A model generated the notes under the pieces. The model had not been told where the DNA came from. It did no database searches and worked only from the letters and a program-made list of their open reading frames with translations. From assembly GCF_000009985.1 (NCBI RefSeq), contig NC_007626.1, positions 4,457,943-4,521,942 of the forward strand: a DNA stretch of 64,000 nucleotides, read 5' to 3'. The position numbers and the translations under genes are program-made. Shown piece after piece: positions 33,997-43,011 of the stretch (within the stretch, counting starts at the first letter, position 1; each line of letters opens with the position of its first letter). This DNA is from Paramagnetospirillum magneticum AMB-1 (GTDB taxonomy: Bacteria > Pseudomonadota > Alphaproteobacteria > Rhodospirillales > Magnetospirillaceae).

Positions 33997-35808
33997 ATGC
34001 CGGCAGGGGTCGTCAATCCGTTGAGCAAGCAGAAGATTTCATTCGATCATTCCACCTGGGTTCTGGTGCGCCGCCTGTTCAACGAGGGCATGCGCCCCTA
34101 CATGGGCAAGGTGATGGCCGCCGTGTTCTGCATGGTGGTCGGCGCCGCCGCCAATGCGGGCTATGCGCTGCTGATGGACCCGGTGGTCAACAAGATCTTC
34201 ACGGAAAAGCGGCCGGAATTCCTGCTGCCCCTGGCGCTGGCGGTGCTGGGCACCTTTGCCGTCAAGTCAGTGTGCAATTACGGCGAGGCGGTGTTCCTGT
34301 CCAAGGTCGGCCTGCGCGTCATCGCCGACATGCAGTCGCGCCTGTTCGCCCACCTGATGCGCCTGGATGTGGCCTTCTTCCATGCCAATTCCACGGGCCG
34401 CATCCTGTCGCGCCTGACCAACGACATTTCCCAGATGCGCTTTGCCGTGTCCGACGCCCTGACCGGCGCCGGCAAGGACGCCTCGTCGGTGATCTTCCTG
34501 ATCGGCGCCATGTTCTATCAGGACTGGCGCCTGTCGGCCTGGACCTTCTTCATTTTCCCCATCGCCATCCTGCCCATCCGCAAGCTGGGCCGGCGCATGC
34601 GCAAGGTGACCGCCAACACCCAGGAGCACATGGGCCAGTTGACCACCTATCTGGAACAGGCGGTCCAGGGCATCCGGGTGGTCAAGGCCTATGGCATGGA
34701 GGAATACGAGAAGCGCAAGGTCGGCGCCCTGGTGGAGATGCTGCAGGACCTGATCTACAAGGCGGCCCGGGTGCGCTCGGCCTCCTCGCCCATCATGGAA
34801 TTGCTGGGCGGTATCGCCATCACCGTGGTGATCCTGTATGGCGGCACGCGGGTGGTGAACGGCGAGACCACGCCCGGCGCCTTCTTCTCGTTCATCACCG
34901 CCCTGATGCTGGCCTACCGCCCCATCAAGTCCCTGGCCGCCATGAACACCAACCTGCAGGAAGGCCTGGCGGCGGCATCGCGCACCTTCTCGGTGCTCGA
35001 CACCCAGCCGACCATCTTCGAGAAGGACGGCGCCGCCGATCTGGTGGTGCTGGAGGGCAATGTCAGCTTCGAGGGCGTGTTCTTCACCTATGACGGCAGC
35101 AAGGCGGTGCTGGACGGAATCGACCTCGCCGTGCCCGGCGGCAAGACCGTGGCCCTGGTCGGGCCTTCGGGCGCCGGCAAGTCGACGGTGCTGAACCTGC
35201 TGCCGCGCTTCTACGACGTCACCGACGGCCATGTGCTGGTGGACGGCCAGGACGTGCGCAACGTCAGCCTTTCCTCGCTGCGGTCCAAGATCGCCCTGGT
35301 CAGCCAGGAAATCACCCTGTTCGACGATTCCATCCGCGCCAACATCGCCTATGGCCGCTTCGGCGCCACCGACGAGGAGATCGAGGCTGCCGCCCGTTCC
35401 GCCGCCGCCCACGACTTCATCGTCAGTCTGCCCGAAGGCTACGACACCGTGGTGGGCGAGCGCGGACTGAACCTGTCGGGCGGCCAGCGCCAACGCCTGG
35501 CCATCGCGCGGGCCATGCTGAAGAACGCCCCCATCCTGCTGCTGGACGAAGCCACCAGCGCGCTGGACACCGAATCCGAGCGCCAGGTCCAGACCGCCCT
35601 GGAACTGCTGATGAGGGGCCGCACCACCATCGTCATCGCCCACCGCCTGTCCACGGTGGTCAACGCCGACCTGATCCACGTGCTGGACAAGGGCCGCGTC
35701 ATCGAATCCGGCGACCACAACGCGCTGATGGCCAAGAACGGCACCTACGCCCGTCTCTACGCCATGCAGTTCGCCGAGGAAGCCGTCAAGGCCGGCAGCG
35801 GAGGCTAA
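33997..35808 (+). CDS. MsbA-like ABC exporter (lipid A core flippase type)
   Basis: About 603 residues from the ATG at 33997; a TTG at 34021 has a better AGGGG site and is a real alternative. A six-helix exporter domain (about 40-330) is fused to an ATPase domain with VGPSGAGKSTVLNLL, LSGGQRQRLAIARA, ILLLDEATSALD and IAHRLSTV. It heads a run of lipid A/Kdo genes, so lipid A flipping across the inner membrane is the likely role. Neighbourhood more than sequence supports that choice among exporters. Confidence 0.85.
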   Translation: MPAGVVNPLSKQKISFDHSTWVLVRRLFNEGMRPYMGKVMAAVFCMVVGAAANAGYALLMDPVVNKIFTEKRPEFLLPLALAVLGTFAVKSVCNYGEAVFLSKVGLRVIADMQSRLFAHLMRLDVAFFHANSTGRILSRLTNDISQMRFAVSDALTGAGKDASSVIFLIGAMFYQDWRLSAWTFFIFPIAILPIRKLGRRMRKVTANTQEHMGQLTTYLEQAVQGIRVVKAYGMEEYEKRKVGALVEMLQDLIYKAARVRSASSPIMELLGGIAITVVILYGGTRVVNGETTPGAFFSFITALMLAYRPIKSLAAMNTNLQEGLAAASRTFSVLDTQPTIFEKDGAADLVVLEGNVSFEGVFFTYDGSKAVLDGIDLAVPGGKTVALVGPSGAGKSTVLNLLPRFYDVTDGHVLVDGQDVRNVSLSSLRSKIALVSQEITLFDDSIRANIAYGRFGATDEEIEAAARSAAAHDFIVSLPEGYDTVVGERGLNLSGGQRQRLAIARAMLKNAPILLLDEATSALDTESERQVQTALELLMRGRTTIVIAHRLSTVVNADLIHVLDKGRVIESGDHNALMAKNGTYARLYAMQFAEEAVKAGSGG

Positions 35809-35813
35809 AGCCC

Positions 35814-36524
35814 ATGGGCCTGGCCAAGCGCATCGGCAAGAGCGAATGGCTGCGCGGCGCCCTGTGCTGGCTGGGTTCCCTCTATATCCGCCTCGTCCAT
35901 CTCACCGGACGCTGGAGCGTGGTCAATGGCGGCCATGCCCAGGCGCTGTGGGATCAGGGCAAGCCCTTCATTCTGGCCTTCTGGCACGGCCGTATCCTGA
36001 TGATGCCTAAGTCCTGGCGCCAAAGCGTTCCCATCCACATGCTGATCAGCCAGCATCGCGACGGCCAGCTGATCGCCCGCACAGTCTCGCATTTCGGCAT
36101 CGAGACGGTGCAGGGCTCGACCACGCGGGGTGGCAGCGCGGCGCTGCGGGCCATGCTGAAATTCCTCAAATCCGGCGAATGCGTCGGCATCACCCCCGAT
36201 GGCCCCAAGGGACCGCGCATGCGCGCCTCGGACGGCATCGTGGCGGTGGCCCGGCTGGCCGGGGTCCCTATCCTGCCCGCCACCTTTGCCACCAGCCGCC
36301 GGACATTGCTGGGCAGCTGGGACCGCTTTGCCGTGGCCCAGCCGTTCTCACGGGGGGTCTTCGTCTGGGGCGACCCCATTCTGGTCGCCAAGGATGCCGA
36401 CGAGGCCGCCATGGAAGCGGCCCGCCGGGCGGTGGAAGACAGCCTCAACGCCATCACCCGGGACGCCGATGCCCGCGTGGGCCAGACCTCGCCCGAGCCG
36501 GCTGCGGCTGAGGGGGCGCCATGA
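35814..36524 (+). CDS. DUF374 family lysophospholipid-acyltransferase-like protein
   Basis: 236 residues. The acyltransferase-like HxxxxD-type region reads FILAFWHGRILMMP, followed by LISQHRDGQLIARTVSHFGIETVQGSTTRGG and ITPDGPKGPRMRASDGIVAVARLAG, which define DUF374. In alphaproteobacteria this family sits in lipid A clusters and is thought to acylate a lipid A or Kdo-lipid precursor. The reaction is not proven from sequence. It is six bases after the exporter gene and overlaps kdtA by four. Confidence 0.85.
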   Translation: MGLAKRIGKSEWLRGALCWLGSLYIRLVHLTGRWSVVNGGHAQALWDQGKPFILAFWHGRILMMPKSWRQSVPIHMLISQHRDGQLIARTVSHFGIETVQGSTTRGGSAALRAMLKFLKSGECVGITPDGPKGPRMRASDGIVAVARLAGVPILPATFATSRRTLLGSWDRFAVAQPFSRGVFVWGDPILVAKDADEAAMEAARRAVEDSLNAITRDADARVGQTSPEPAAAEGAP

Positions 36525-37795
36525 TCTATCGCCTCTACCGGGGACTGACCACCCTGGGCGGCCCGCTGATCGCCGCCTATCTGGAGCGGCGCAAGGCGCG
36601 GGGCAAGGAAGACGGCACCCGCTTTCCCGAACGTCTGGGGCATCCTGGAACCGCCCGCCCCGCCGGGCCGCTGGTGTGGATGCACGGCGCCTCGGTGGGC
36701 GAGGCCCTGTCCATGCTGCCCCTGGTGGAGCGCCTGCTCGGCCGGGGCCTGTCGGTGCTGATGACCACCGGCACCGTGACCTCGGCCCGCCTGCTGGCCG
36801 AGCGCCTGCCCCGGGGCGCCGTGCACCAGTACGTCCCAGTGGACCGCATCGCCTATGTGCGGGCCTTCCTCAATCATTGGCGGCCCGATCTCGCCCTGTG
36901 GGCCGAATCCGAATTCTGGCCCAACCTGCTGGCCGAGACCCGCCATCGCGGCATCCCCCAGGTGCTGATCCAGGGCCGCATGTCGCCCCGGTCCTTCGCC
37001 GCCTGGAAGAAGGTCCCCGGCTTCATCCACAAGATGCTGTCGGGTTTCGCCCTGTGTCTGGCCCAGACCGAATCCGACGCCGGACGGCTGCGGGCCCTGG
37101 GGGGGCGCGACGTGCGCTGCCTGGGCAACCTCAAATACGCGGTGGCACCGCTGCCCTGCGATCCCGTGGCCCTGGACGGGATCAAGGCCAGTATCGCCGG
37201 ACGGCCCCTGTGGCTGGCGGCCAGCACCCATCCGGGGGAAGAGGCCCTGGCCGGGCGGGTTCACGCCGCCCTCGGCATGGCCGACCTGCTGACCGTCATC
37301 GTGCCGCGCCATCACACCCGCGGCGCCGAGGTGGCGGCGGAGCTTCGCGGCCAGGGACTGAGCGTCGCCCTGCGCTCGGCGGGCGAGGCGATCACGCCGC
37401 AAACCGCAATCTACATCGCCGACACCATGGGCGAGCTGGGGCTGTTCTACCGCCTGGGCGGTCCGGTCTTCGTCGGCAAGAGCCTGACCATCGGCGGCGG
37501 GCAGAACCCCTTCGAGCCGGCGCTGCTGGGCGCCGCCGTGCTGTTCGGCCCGCTGATGGACAACTTCCCCGACATGGCGCCCTCCATGCTGTCGGCCCAG
37601 GCCGCCTTGCGGGTCAAGGACGAGGGCGAACTGGCCATGACGGTCCGCGCCCTGCTGGCCGATCAGCAGGCCCTGCGGGCGGCGGGCCAAGCCGCCAAGG
37701 TCTGGGCCGAGGGCGAGGCTGGCGTGCTCGATCAGGTGGACGGCGCCCTGGCGCCGTTCCTCGCGCCCCTGGAGGCGGCCCATGCGCGCCCCTGA
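36521..37795 (+). CDS. waaA: 3-deoxy-D-manno-octulosonic acid (Kdo) transferase
   Basis: 424 residues. The GT-B family N-terminus has LVWMHGASVGEALSMLPLVERLL with the conserved GASVGE glutamate. LMTTGTVTSARLL, LWAESEFWPNLL, CLAQTESDAGRLRALG and the C-terminal GQNPFEPALLGAAVLFGP are WaaA/KdtA signatures. It adds Kdo from CMP-Kdo to lipid IVA on the inner face of the inner membrane. Start and stop overlap the neighbouring genes. Confidence 0.95.
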   Translation: MIYRLYRGLTTLGGPLIAAYLERRKARGKEDGTRFPERLGHPGTARPAGPLVWMHGASVGEALSMLPLVERLLGRGLSVLMTTGTVTSARLLAERLPRGAVHQYVPVDRIAYVRAFLNHWRPDLALWAESEFWPNLLAETRHRGIPQVLIQGRMSPRSFAAWKKVPGFIHKMLSGFALCLAQTESDAGRLRALGGRDVRCLGNLKYAVAPLPCDPVALDGIKASIAGRPLWLAASTHPGEEALAGRVHAALGMADLLTVIVPRHHTRGAEVAAELRGQGLSVALRSAGEAITPQTAIYIADTMGELGLFYRLGGPVFVGKSLTIGGGQNPFEPALLGAAVLFGPLMDNFPDMAPSMLSAQAALRVKDEGELAMTVRALLADQQALRAAGQAAKVWAEGEAGVLDQVDGALAPFLAPLEAAHARP

Positions 37796-38759
37796 CTTCT
37801 GGCGCAAGGACAATGCCGTCTCGCGCCTGCTGGCGCCGCTGGGAGCAATCTATGGCTGGGCGGTGCGCCGCAACCTGGAGCGGGCCGAGGAATACCGCCC
37901 CGCCGTGCCGGTAATCTGCGTCGGCAATATCGTGGTGGGCGGAGCCGGCAAGACCCCGGTGGGCATCGCCCTGGCCCGCCGCTTGATCGCCGCCGGGGTG
38001 AAGCCCCACTTCCTGACCCGGGGCTATGGCGGCACCGAGGTCGGCCCCCGCGCCGTGGACCTGGACCGCCACGACTTCGCCCGGGTGGGCGACGAGGCCC
38101 TGCTGCTGGCCCGCGAGGCTCCCACCTGGGTGTCGCGCTGGCGCCCCGACGGCGCGGTGGCCGCCACCGAGATGGGGGCCGAGGTCATCATCATGGATGA
38201 CGGCTTCCAGAACGGCTCCATCGCCAAGGACCTGTCGCTGGTGGTGGTGGATGGCAGCTACGGCTTCGGCAACGGCCGCACCATGCCGGCCGGGCCGTGC
38301 CGCGAACCGCCGGACCAGGGGCTGGCCCGCGCCGACGCCATGGTGGTGATCGGCAAGGACCGCCGGGGCCTGGCTGAGCTGGCCCGCGCCCACGGCATCC
38401 CCCTGCTGGCCGCCCGTCTGGTCCCCGGCCCCGAGGGCGCCGACCTGAAGGGCCGCAAGGTGGTGGCCTTCGCCGGCATCGGCCGTCCGGAAAAGTTCTT
38501 CGCCTCCCTGAAGCAATGCGGGGCGCGGCTGACCGCCGACCATTCCTTTCCCGACCACCACCCTTTCACCCGCGCCGATATCGAGGCCCTGCTGGCCGAG
38601 GCCGAGGCCAACGAGGCCCTGCTGATCACCACCGCCAAGGACCGGGTCCGGCTGCCCGCCGACCTGCGCGCCCGCGTGGCGGTGCTGAGCGTATCGCTGG
38701 ACTGGGACGCCCCCTCTCTGCTAACTCCCCTGTTCGACCGGATCGGAGTGAGGGCATGA
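37782..38759 (+). CDS. lpxK: Tetraacyldisaccharide 4'-kinase
   Basis: 325 residues. The Walker A-type loop in VGNIVVGGAGKTPVGIALA (about 46-64), FLTRGYGG, VGDEALLLARE, IIMDDGFQN and FAGIGRPEKFFASL are LpxK features. It phosphorylates the lipid A disaccharide at the 4' position. It overlaps waaA by 14 bases and the next acyltransferase by four. Confidence 0.95.
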   Translation: MRAPDFWRKDNAVSRLLAPLGAIYGWAVRRNLERAEEYRPAVPVICVGNIVVGGAGKTPVGIALARRLIAAGVKPHFLTRGYGGTEVGPRAVDLDRHDFARVGDEALLLAREAPTWVSRWRPDGAVAATEMGAEVIIMDDGFQNGSIAKDLSLVVVDGSYGFGNGRTMPAGPCREPPDQGLARADAMVVIGKDRRGLAELARAHGIPLLAARLVPGPEGADLKGRKVVAFAGIGRPEKFFASLKQCGARLTADHSFPDHHPFTRADIEALLAEAEANEALLITTAKDRVRLPADLRARVAVLSVSLDWDAPSLLTPLFDRIGVRA

Positions 38760-39625
38760 CGAGGAAGGAACTGCGCCAGCGCCTGGAAGCCCTGGGGGCC
38801 CGCGCCGTCTGGGCGCTGTTCGCCGCCCTGCCCGTGGACGCCGCGTCGGGTCTGGGAGGCTGGCTGGGGCGGAGCGTCGGTCCGCTGCTGGGCGGCGTCA
38901 ACCGCATCGCCCGCAAGAATCTCAAAGCCGCCTTCCCGGAGAAGAGCGAGGCCGAGATCACGGTCATCATCCGCGGCATGTGGGACAATATCGGCCGAGT
39001 GGCCGGCGAATTCCCCCATTTGGACAAGATCGCCAACGAGCGGGTGGAACTGGTCGGGGCGGAATACATCGACCTGCTGCGCGACGACGGACAGCCGGGC
39101 ATCTTCATTTCCGGCCATGTGGGCAATTGGGAGATCAATGGCGCCGTGGCGGCGCTGCGCGGCCTGCCGCTGCATCTGGTCTACCGCGCCGCCAATAATC
39201 CCCATGTGGAGGATCTCTACCGCAAGGGGCGGGCCAGCATCTCCACCACCATGATCCAGAAGGGGCCGGAAGGCGCCCGCCAGGCGCTGATGGTGCTGAA
39301 GAAGGGCGGCCATCTCGGCATGCTGGTGGACCAGAAGATGAATGACGGCGTGCCGGTCCCCTTTTTCGGCCGCGACGCCATGACCGCACCGGCCCAGGCG
39401 GCATTCGCCACCAGGTTCAAATGCCCGCTGGTTCCGGCCCGGGTGGAGAGGATCGGCGGCGCCCATTTCCGGGTCACGGTCCTGCCCCCCATGGACTTTC
39501 CCCATACCAACGACAATCACGAGGACAACCGCCTGCTGCTGGTCCGCATCAACGCCCTGCTGGAAGAGTGGATTCGCGAGCGGCCCGACCAGTGGCTGTG
39601 GGTCCACCGGCGCTGGCCGGAATGA
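38756..39625 (+). CDS. Lipid A late acyltransferase (LpxL/HtrB family)
   Basis: 289 residues from the ATG overlapping the lpxK stop. The family motif GHVGNWEINGAV contains the catalytic HxxxxE. IARKNLKAAFPEKSEAEI, YRAANNPHVEDL, LGMLVDQKMNDGVPVPFFGRDA and the final DQWLWVHRRWPE are typical. It transfers a secondary acyl chain to Kdo2-lipid IVA. Which acyl chain and position cannot be read from the sequence. Confidence 0.93.
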   Translation: MTRKELRQRLEALGARAVWALFAALPVDAASGLGGWLGRSVGPLLGGVNRIARKNLKAAFPEKSEAEITVIIRGMWDNIGRVAGEFPHLDKIANERVELVGAEYIDLLRDDGQPGIFISGHVGNWEINGAVAALRGLPLHLVYRAANNPHVEDLYRKGRASISTTMIQKGPEGARQALMVLKKGGHLGMLVDQKMNDGVPVPFFGRDAMTAPAQAAFATRFKCPLVPARVERIGGAHFRVTVLPPMDFPHTNDNHEDNRLLLVRINALLEEWIRERPDQWLWVHRRWPE

Positions 39626-40542
39626 GCAGCGGCTTCACCGCCTATCTGGCCGCTCCCGGCTTCGAGGCCGACCTGCGGGTTGAGCTGGGCGAGATCAGCG
39701 CCGAATACGGCCGCCTGATGCTGTCGCCCGGCCCGGCCAAGCCCGCCGCCTGGGCCCAGAACATCTGGCTGGCGCCCCAGGTACTGGAGGTGGCCTCCAT
39801 CGGCGAGGCGGCCAAGGCCCTGAAGGCCATCCAGCGCAACTGGTGGCCCTATGAGTTCCACCTGCACCGCCGCACCGCCCTGCTGGTGGACAAGCTGCCC
39901 AAGGTCTCGGCCAAGCCGATCCCGTTCGGCACCCCGGCGCCCACCGCGCCGCTGGGCGCCTTCACCTGGATGGACGAAGGTCATGTGCTGGCCTCGGCCC
40001 AGTGCTCCAGCCCCTTCCCCAATGGCGAGCCGGTCTTCGTCGAGGACCGCGTCACCCCGCCCAGCCGCGCCTATCTCAAGCTGTGGGAAGCGCTGACCCT
40101 GGCGGGCGAGATGCCCGGGCCGGGCCAGACCTGCGTCGATCTCGGCGCCTGTCCGGGGGGATGGACCTGGGTGCTGGCCTCCACCGGCGCCCGGGTGATC
40201 AGCGTCGACAAGGCCCCCCTGGCCCCCAATGTGGCCGCCATGCCCAATGTGGAGGTCCGCCAGGGCAGCGCCTTCGGCATCGAGCCCTCCGAGATCGGCC
40301 CGGTGGACTGGCTGTGCTCGGACGTCATCTGCTACCCGGAGCGCCTGCTGCGGCTGGTGGAGCGCTGGATCAAGGCCGGTCTGGCGCGCAATTTCATCTG
40401 CACCCTCAAATTCCAGGGCGAGACCGATCACCAGACGGCCCGCGCCTTTGCCGCCATTCCCGGCTCGCGGCTGCTGCATCTGAGCCACAACAAGCACGAG
40501 TTGACCTGGATGCGACTTGCCACCCTATGCCCTTGGGAGTAA
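39622..40542 (+). CDS. RlmM-like FtsJ-fold RNA 2'-O-methyltransferase
   Basis: 306 residues from an ATG that overlaps the acyltransferase stop. The catalytic half has CVDLGACPGGWTWVLASTGARVISVDKAPLAP (SAM site), WLCSDVICYPERLLRLVERW and the lysine-containing FICTLKFQGETDH, which resemble RlmM of 23S rRNA C2498. The N-terminal half is shorter than in enterobacterial RlmM. The target RNA is therefore uncertain. Its coupling to lipid A genes is probably positional only. Confidence 0.75.
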   Translation: MSSGFTAYLAAPGFEADLRVELGEISAEYGRLMLSPGPAKPAAWAQNIWLAPQVLEVASIGEAAKALKAIQRNWWPYEFHLHRRTALLVDKLPKVSAKPIPFGTPAPTAPLGAFTWMDEGHVLASAQCSSPFPNGEPVFVEDRVTPPSRAYLKLWEALTLAGEMPGPGQTCVDLGACPGGWTWVLASTGARVISVDKAPLAPNVAAMPNVEVRQGSAFGIEPSEIGPVDWLCSDVICYPERLLRLVERWIKAGLARNFICTLKFQGETDHQTARAFAAIPGSRLLHLSHNKHELTWMRLATLCPWE

Positions 40543-40583
40543 ACCAGTAGCTTCGGGGAACATTTGCCAGGACCTATCGCCTC

Positions 40584-41684
40584 ATGTCCGTCGCCAAGCT
40601 TCCGCCGCCGGTGGAAATCGATACCGAGACCAAAAAGGGCGTCATCGAGGGCCTGAAGAGGGTGCTGGGCACCTTCCAGCAGGCCGGTCTGGTGGATGCG
40701 GCCGTCACCTATCAGCAGGTGATTTCGGACCCCGACGTGCTGCAATCCTTCATCAAGACCTTCCAGACCAGCCGTGAGCTGGTGGACGACATCGTCCGGG
40801 CCAGGGACTCCGACGATCCGGTGCGCGACGAAAGCACGACCCTGGTGTGCGGCGTCAGCCTGGGGCAGATTCAGCAATTGCTGGTCCGCACCTGCGCCAA
40901 GAAGATCTTCGAGGCCGACAAGCCCATGGAGACCATCACCGAGACCGTGACCAAAAGCTCCATGTTCGGCCTGATCAAGAAGACCGAGCAGATCGAGCGG
41001 CAGGCCGTGGACCCGGTGGAGGAGCGCAAGATTCGCGAGCTGTCGCGCTATATCGCCTTCGGCTGGCAATTGCCGCTGCTTGAGACCTACCGCACCAACC
41101 TGTCCTATCCCCAGATCATCGAGATCGGCGAGGACATCGTCGCCCTGCCCACCGCCGCCCATATCGTCGCGGTGTCCAAGTTCGAGCCGGACAAGCTGAA
41201 GAAGGTCAAGGCCGCCGTGGGCGGCGAGTTCGGCGCCATTCTCGCCGACCGCCCCCAGGCCATCGGCGGCATCTCGGTGTGGAACCGGGACATGTACGAG
41301 TTCTATCACAAGATGCTGGGCCAGAAGGCGTGGGAGTTCTTCGCCCGCGAACCGGCCTTCTTCAATGTCTGTGCCGCGCTCGACAAGTCGGTGTCGCGGA
41401 TCTTCGGCGACATGCTGTGCTATATCGCCGCCGAGAACCTGCAGGAGATCCAGCGCCTCAACATCGACAAGGTCGAGGTGATGGTGCATGCGCTGAAGAC
41501 CGGATTCGGCCCGCGCACCCCGGAAATCCTGGCCATTCCCGCCTTCGCCAAGGACATACTGCGCAAGGTGGTGGACAACCTGCTGCACATGACCCAGGAG
41601 AAGGACAAGCTGATGCTGGCCTTCGGGCTGTCCATCAAGGCCATGGTCCCGGCCGTGGACGAGTGGCTGGCCAAGCGGCATTGA
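40584..41684 (+). CDS. Protein of unknown function, 366 residues
   Basis: Not recognised. The protein appears soluble and mostly helical, without a signal peptide or transmembrane helix. Recognisable stretches are TYQQVISDPDVLQSFIKTFQTSRELVDDIV near the N-terminus, SRYIAFGWQLPLLETYRTNLSYPQIIEIGEDIVALP in the middle and CAALDKSVSRIFGDMLCYIAAENL in the C-terminal half. It starts 41 bases after the methyltransferase and ends 18 bases before the nucleoside transporter, so it may be co-transcribed with either. Base use matches its neighbours. Confidence 0.7.
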   Translation: MSVAKLPPPVEIDTETKKGVIEGLKRVLGTFQQAGLVDAAVTYQQVISDPDVLQSFIKTFQTSRELVDDIVRARDSDDPVRDESTTLVCGVSLGQIQQLLVRTCAKKIFEADKPMETITETVTKSSMFGLIKKTEQIERQAVDPVEERKIRELSRYIAFGWQLPLLETYRTNLSYPQIIEIGEDIVALPTAAHIVAVSKFEPDKLKKVKAAVGGEFGAILADRPQAIGGISVWNRDMYEFYHKMLGQKAWEFFAREPAFFNVCAALDKSVSRIFGDMLCYIAAENLQEIQRLNIDKVEVMVHALKTGFGPRTPEILAIPAFAKDILRKVVDNLLHMTQEKDKLMLAFGLSIKAMVPAVDEWLAKRH

Positions 41685-41702
41685 TGACGGCCGTCCGTTG
41701 AC

Positions 41703-42944
41703 ATGACCGGCCAGGGCCTCATCGGCATCATCGCCCTGATCGGCGTGGCCTTCCTGCTGTCCGAGGATCGCCGAGCGGTGTCGTGGCGGGTGGTGGTGGC
41801 CGGGCTGGCCGTGCAGGGGCTGCTGGCCCTGCTGCTGCTCAAGGTCCCCGCCGCCAAGCTGCTGTTCCTGGGCCTCGACCGGGCGGTGGCGGCGCTTCAG
41901 ACCGCCACCCGGGCCGGCACCTCCTTCGTCTTCGGCTATGTGGGCGGCGCCCCCGCCCCCTGGACCGCGGCCAACCCTGCGTCCGGCTTCATCCTGGCCT
42001 TCCAGGCCCTGCCCCTGGTGCTGCTGATGAGCGCGCTGTCAGCACTGCTTTATCACTGGCGCATCCTGCCCGTGGTGGTGCGCGCCGCCTCGCGCCTGCT
42101 GGAAAAGTCCATGGGTGTGGGCGGCGCGGTGGGGGTCTCGGCCTCGGCCACCGCCTTTCTGGGCATGATCGAGGCGCCGCTGCTGATCCGCCCTTATGTG
42201 GGCAAGCTGTCGCGGGGCGAGCTGTTCCTGGTGATGACGGCGGGCATGTCCACCATCGCCGGCACCGTGATGGTGCTCTACGCCACCTTCCTGGACGGAA
42301 TCATCCCCGACGCCATCGGCCATCTGCTCACTGCCTCGCTGATCTCGGTGCCCGCCGGACTGATGATCGGCAAGATCATGGTGCCAGATTGCGCGCTGAC
42401 TGGCGCTGGCAAGCTGGGGGACGGACATGATTACGCCGGCTCCATGGATGCGGTGGTGAAAGGCACCATGGACGGCGTCCGCCTGCTGGTGGGCATCGTC
42501 GCCATGCTGGTGGTCCTGGTCGCCCTGGTCAGTCTGGCCAATGCCGGCCTCGCCCTGCTGCCCGAGGTGGCGGGGGCGCCGCTGACCCTGCAGCGGGTCT
42601 TGGGCTGGGCCATGGCCCCGGTGGTCTGGGCCATGGGCATTCCGGCGGGCGAGATGGTCACCGCCGGCGCCCTGATGGGCACCAAGACGGTGCTGAACGA
42701 GCTGCTGGCCTACCTCGACCTGGCCCACCTGCCGCCCGAAGCCCTGTCGGCGCGGTCGCGGCTGATCATGACCTATGGTCTGTGCGGCTTCGCCAATCTG
42801 GGCTCGCTCGGCATCCTGATCGCCGGGCTGTCGGTGATGGCGCCCGAACGCCGGGCGGAGATCGTCGCCCTGGGCGGGCGCTCAATTATTTCGGGAACTA
42901 TGGCAAGCTGCCTTACCGGCAGCATGGTCGGACTTCTACTGTGA
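41703..42944 (+). CDS. Concentrative nucleoside transporter (NupC/CNT family)
   Basis: 413 residues, about ten hydrophobic helices. CNT hallmarks are GVGGAVGVSASATAFLGMIEAPLLIRPY, VMTAGMSTIAGTVMVLYATFL, AGALMGTKTVLNELLAYLDL and the late FANLGSLGILIAGLSVMAPERRAEI. It should import nucleosides with H+ or Na+ across the inner membrane. It begins 18 bases after the unknown protein and is followed by the regulatory protein gene after 67 bases. Confidence 0.92.
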   Translation: MTGQGLIGIIALIGVAFLLSEDRRAVSWRVVVAGLAVQGLLALLLLKVPAAKLLFLGLDRAVAALQTATRAGTSFVFGYVGGAPAPWTAANPASGFILAFQALPLVLLMSALSALLYHWRILPVVVRAASRLLEKSMGVGGAVGVSASATAFLGMIEAPLLIRPYVGKLSRGELFLVMTAGMSTIAGTVMVLYATFLDGIIPDAIGHLLTASLISVPAGLMIGKIMVPDCALTGAGKLGDGHDYAGSMDAVVKGTMDGVRLLVGIVAMLVVLVALVSLANAGLALLPEVAGAPLTLQRVLGWAMAPVVWAMGIPAGEMVTAGALMGTKTVLNELLAYLDLAHLPPEALSARSRLIMTYGLCGFANLGSLGILIAGLSVMAPERRAEIVALGGRSIISGTMASCLTGSMVGLLL

Positions 42945-43011
42945 TCGTCGCCGGCTGCGGCATTCGCAGCATGTTTACAATAGGCCCCGGATGTTGCATG
43001 GTCATTGCATC

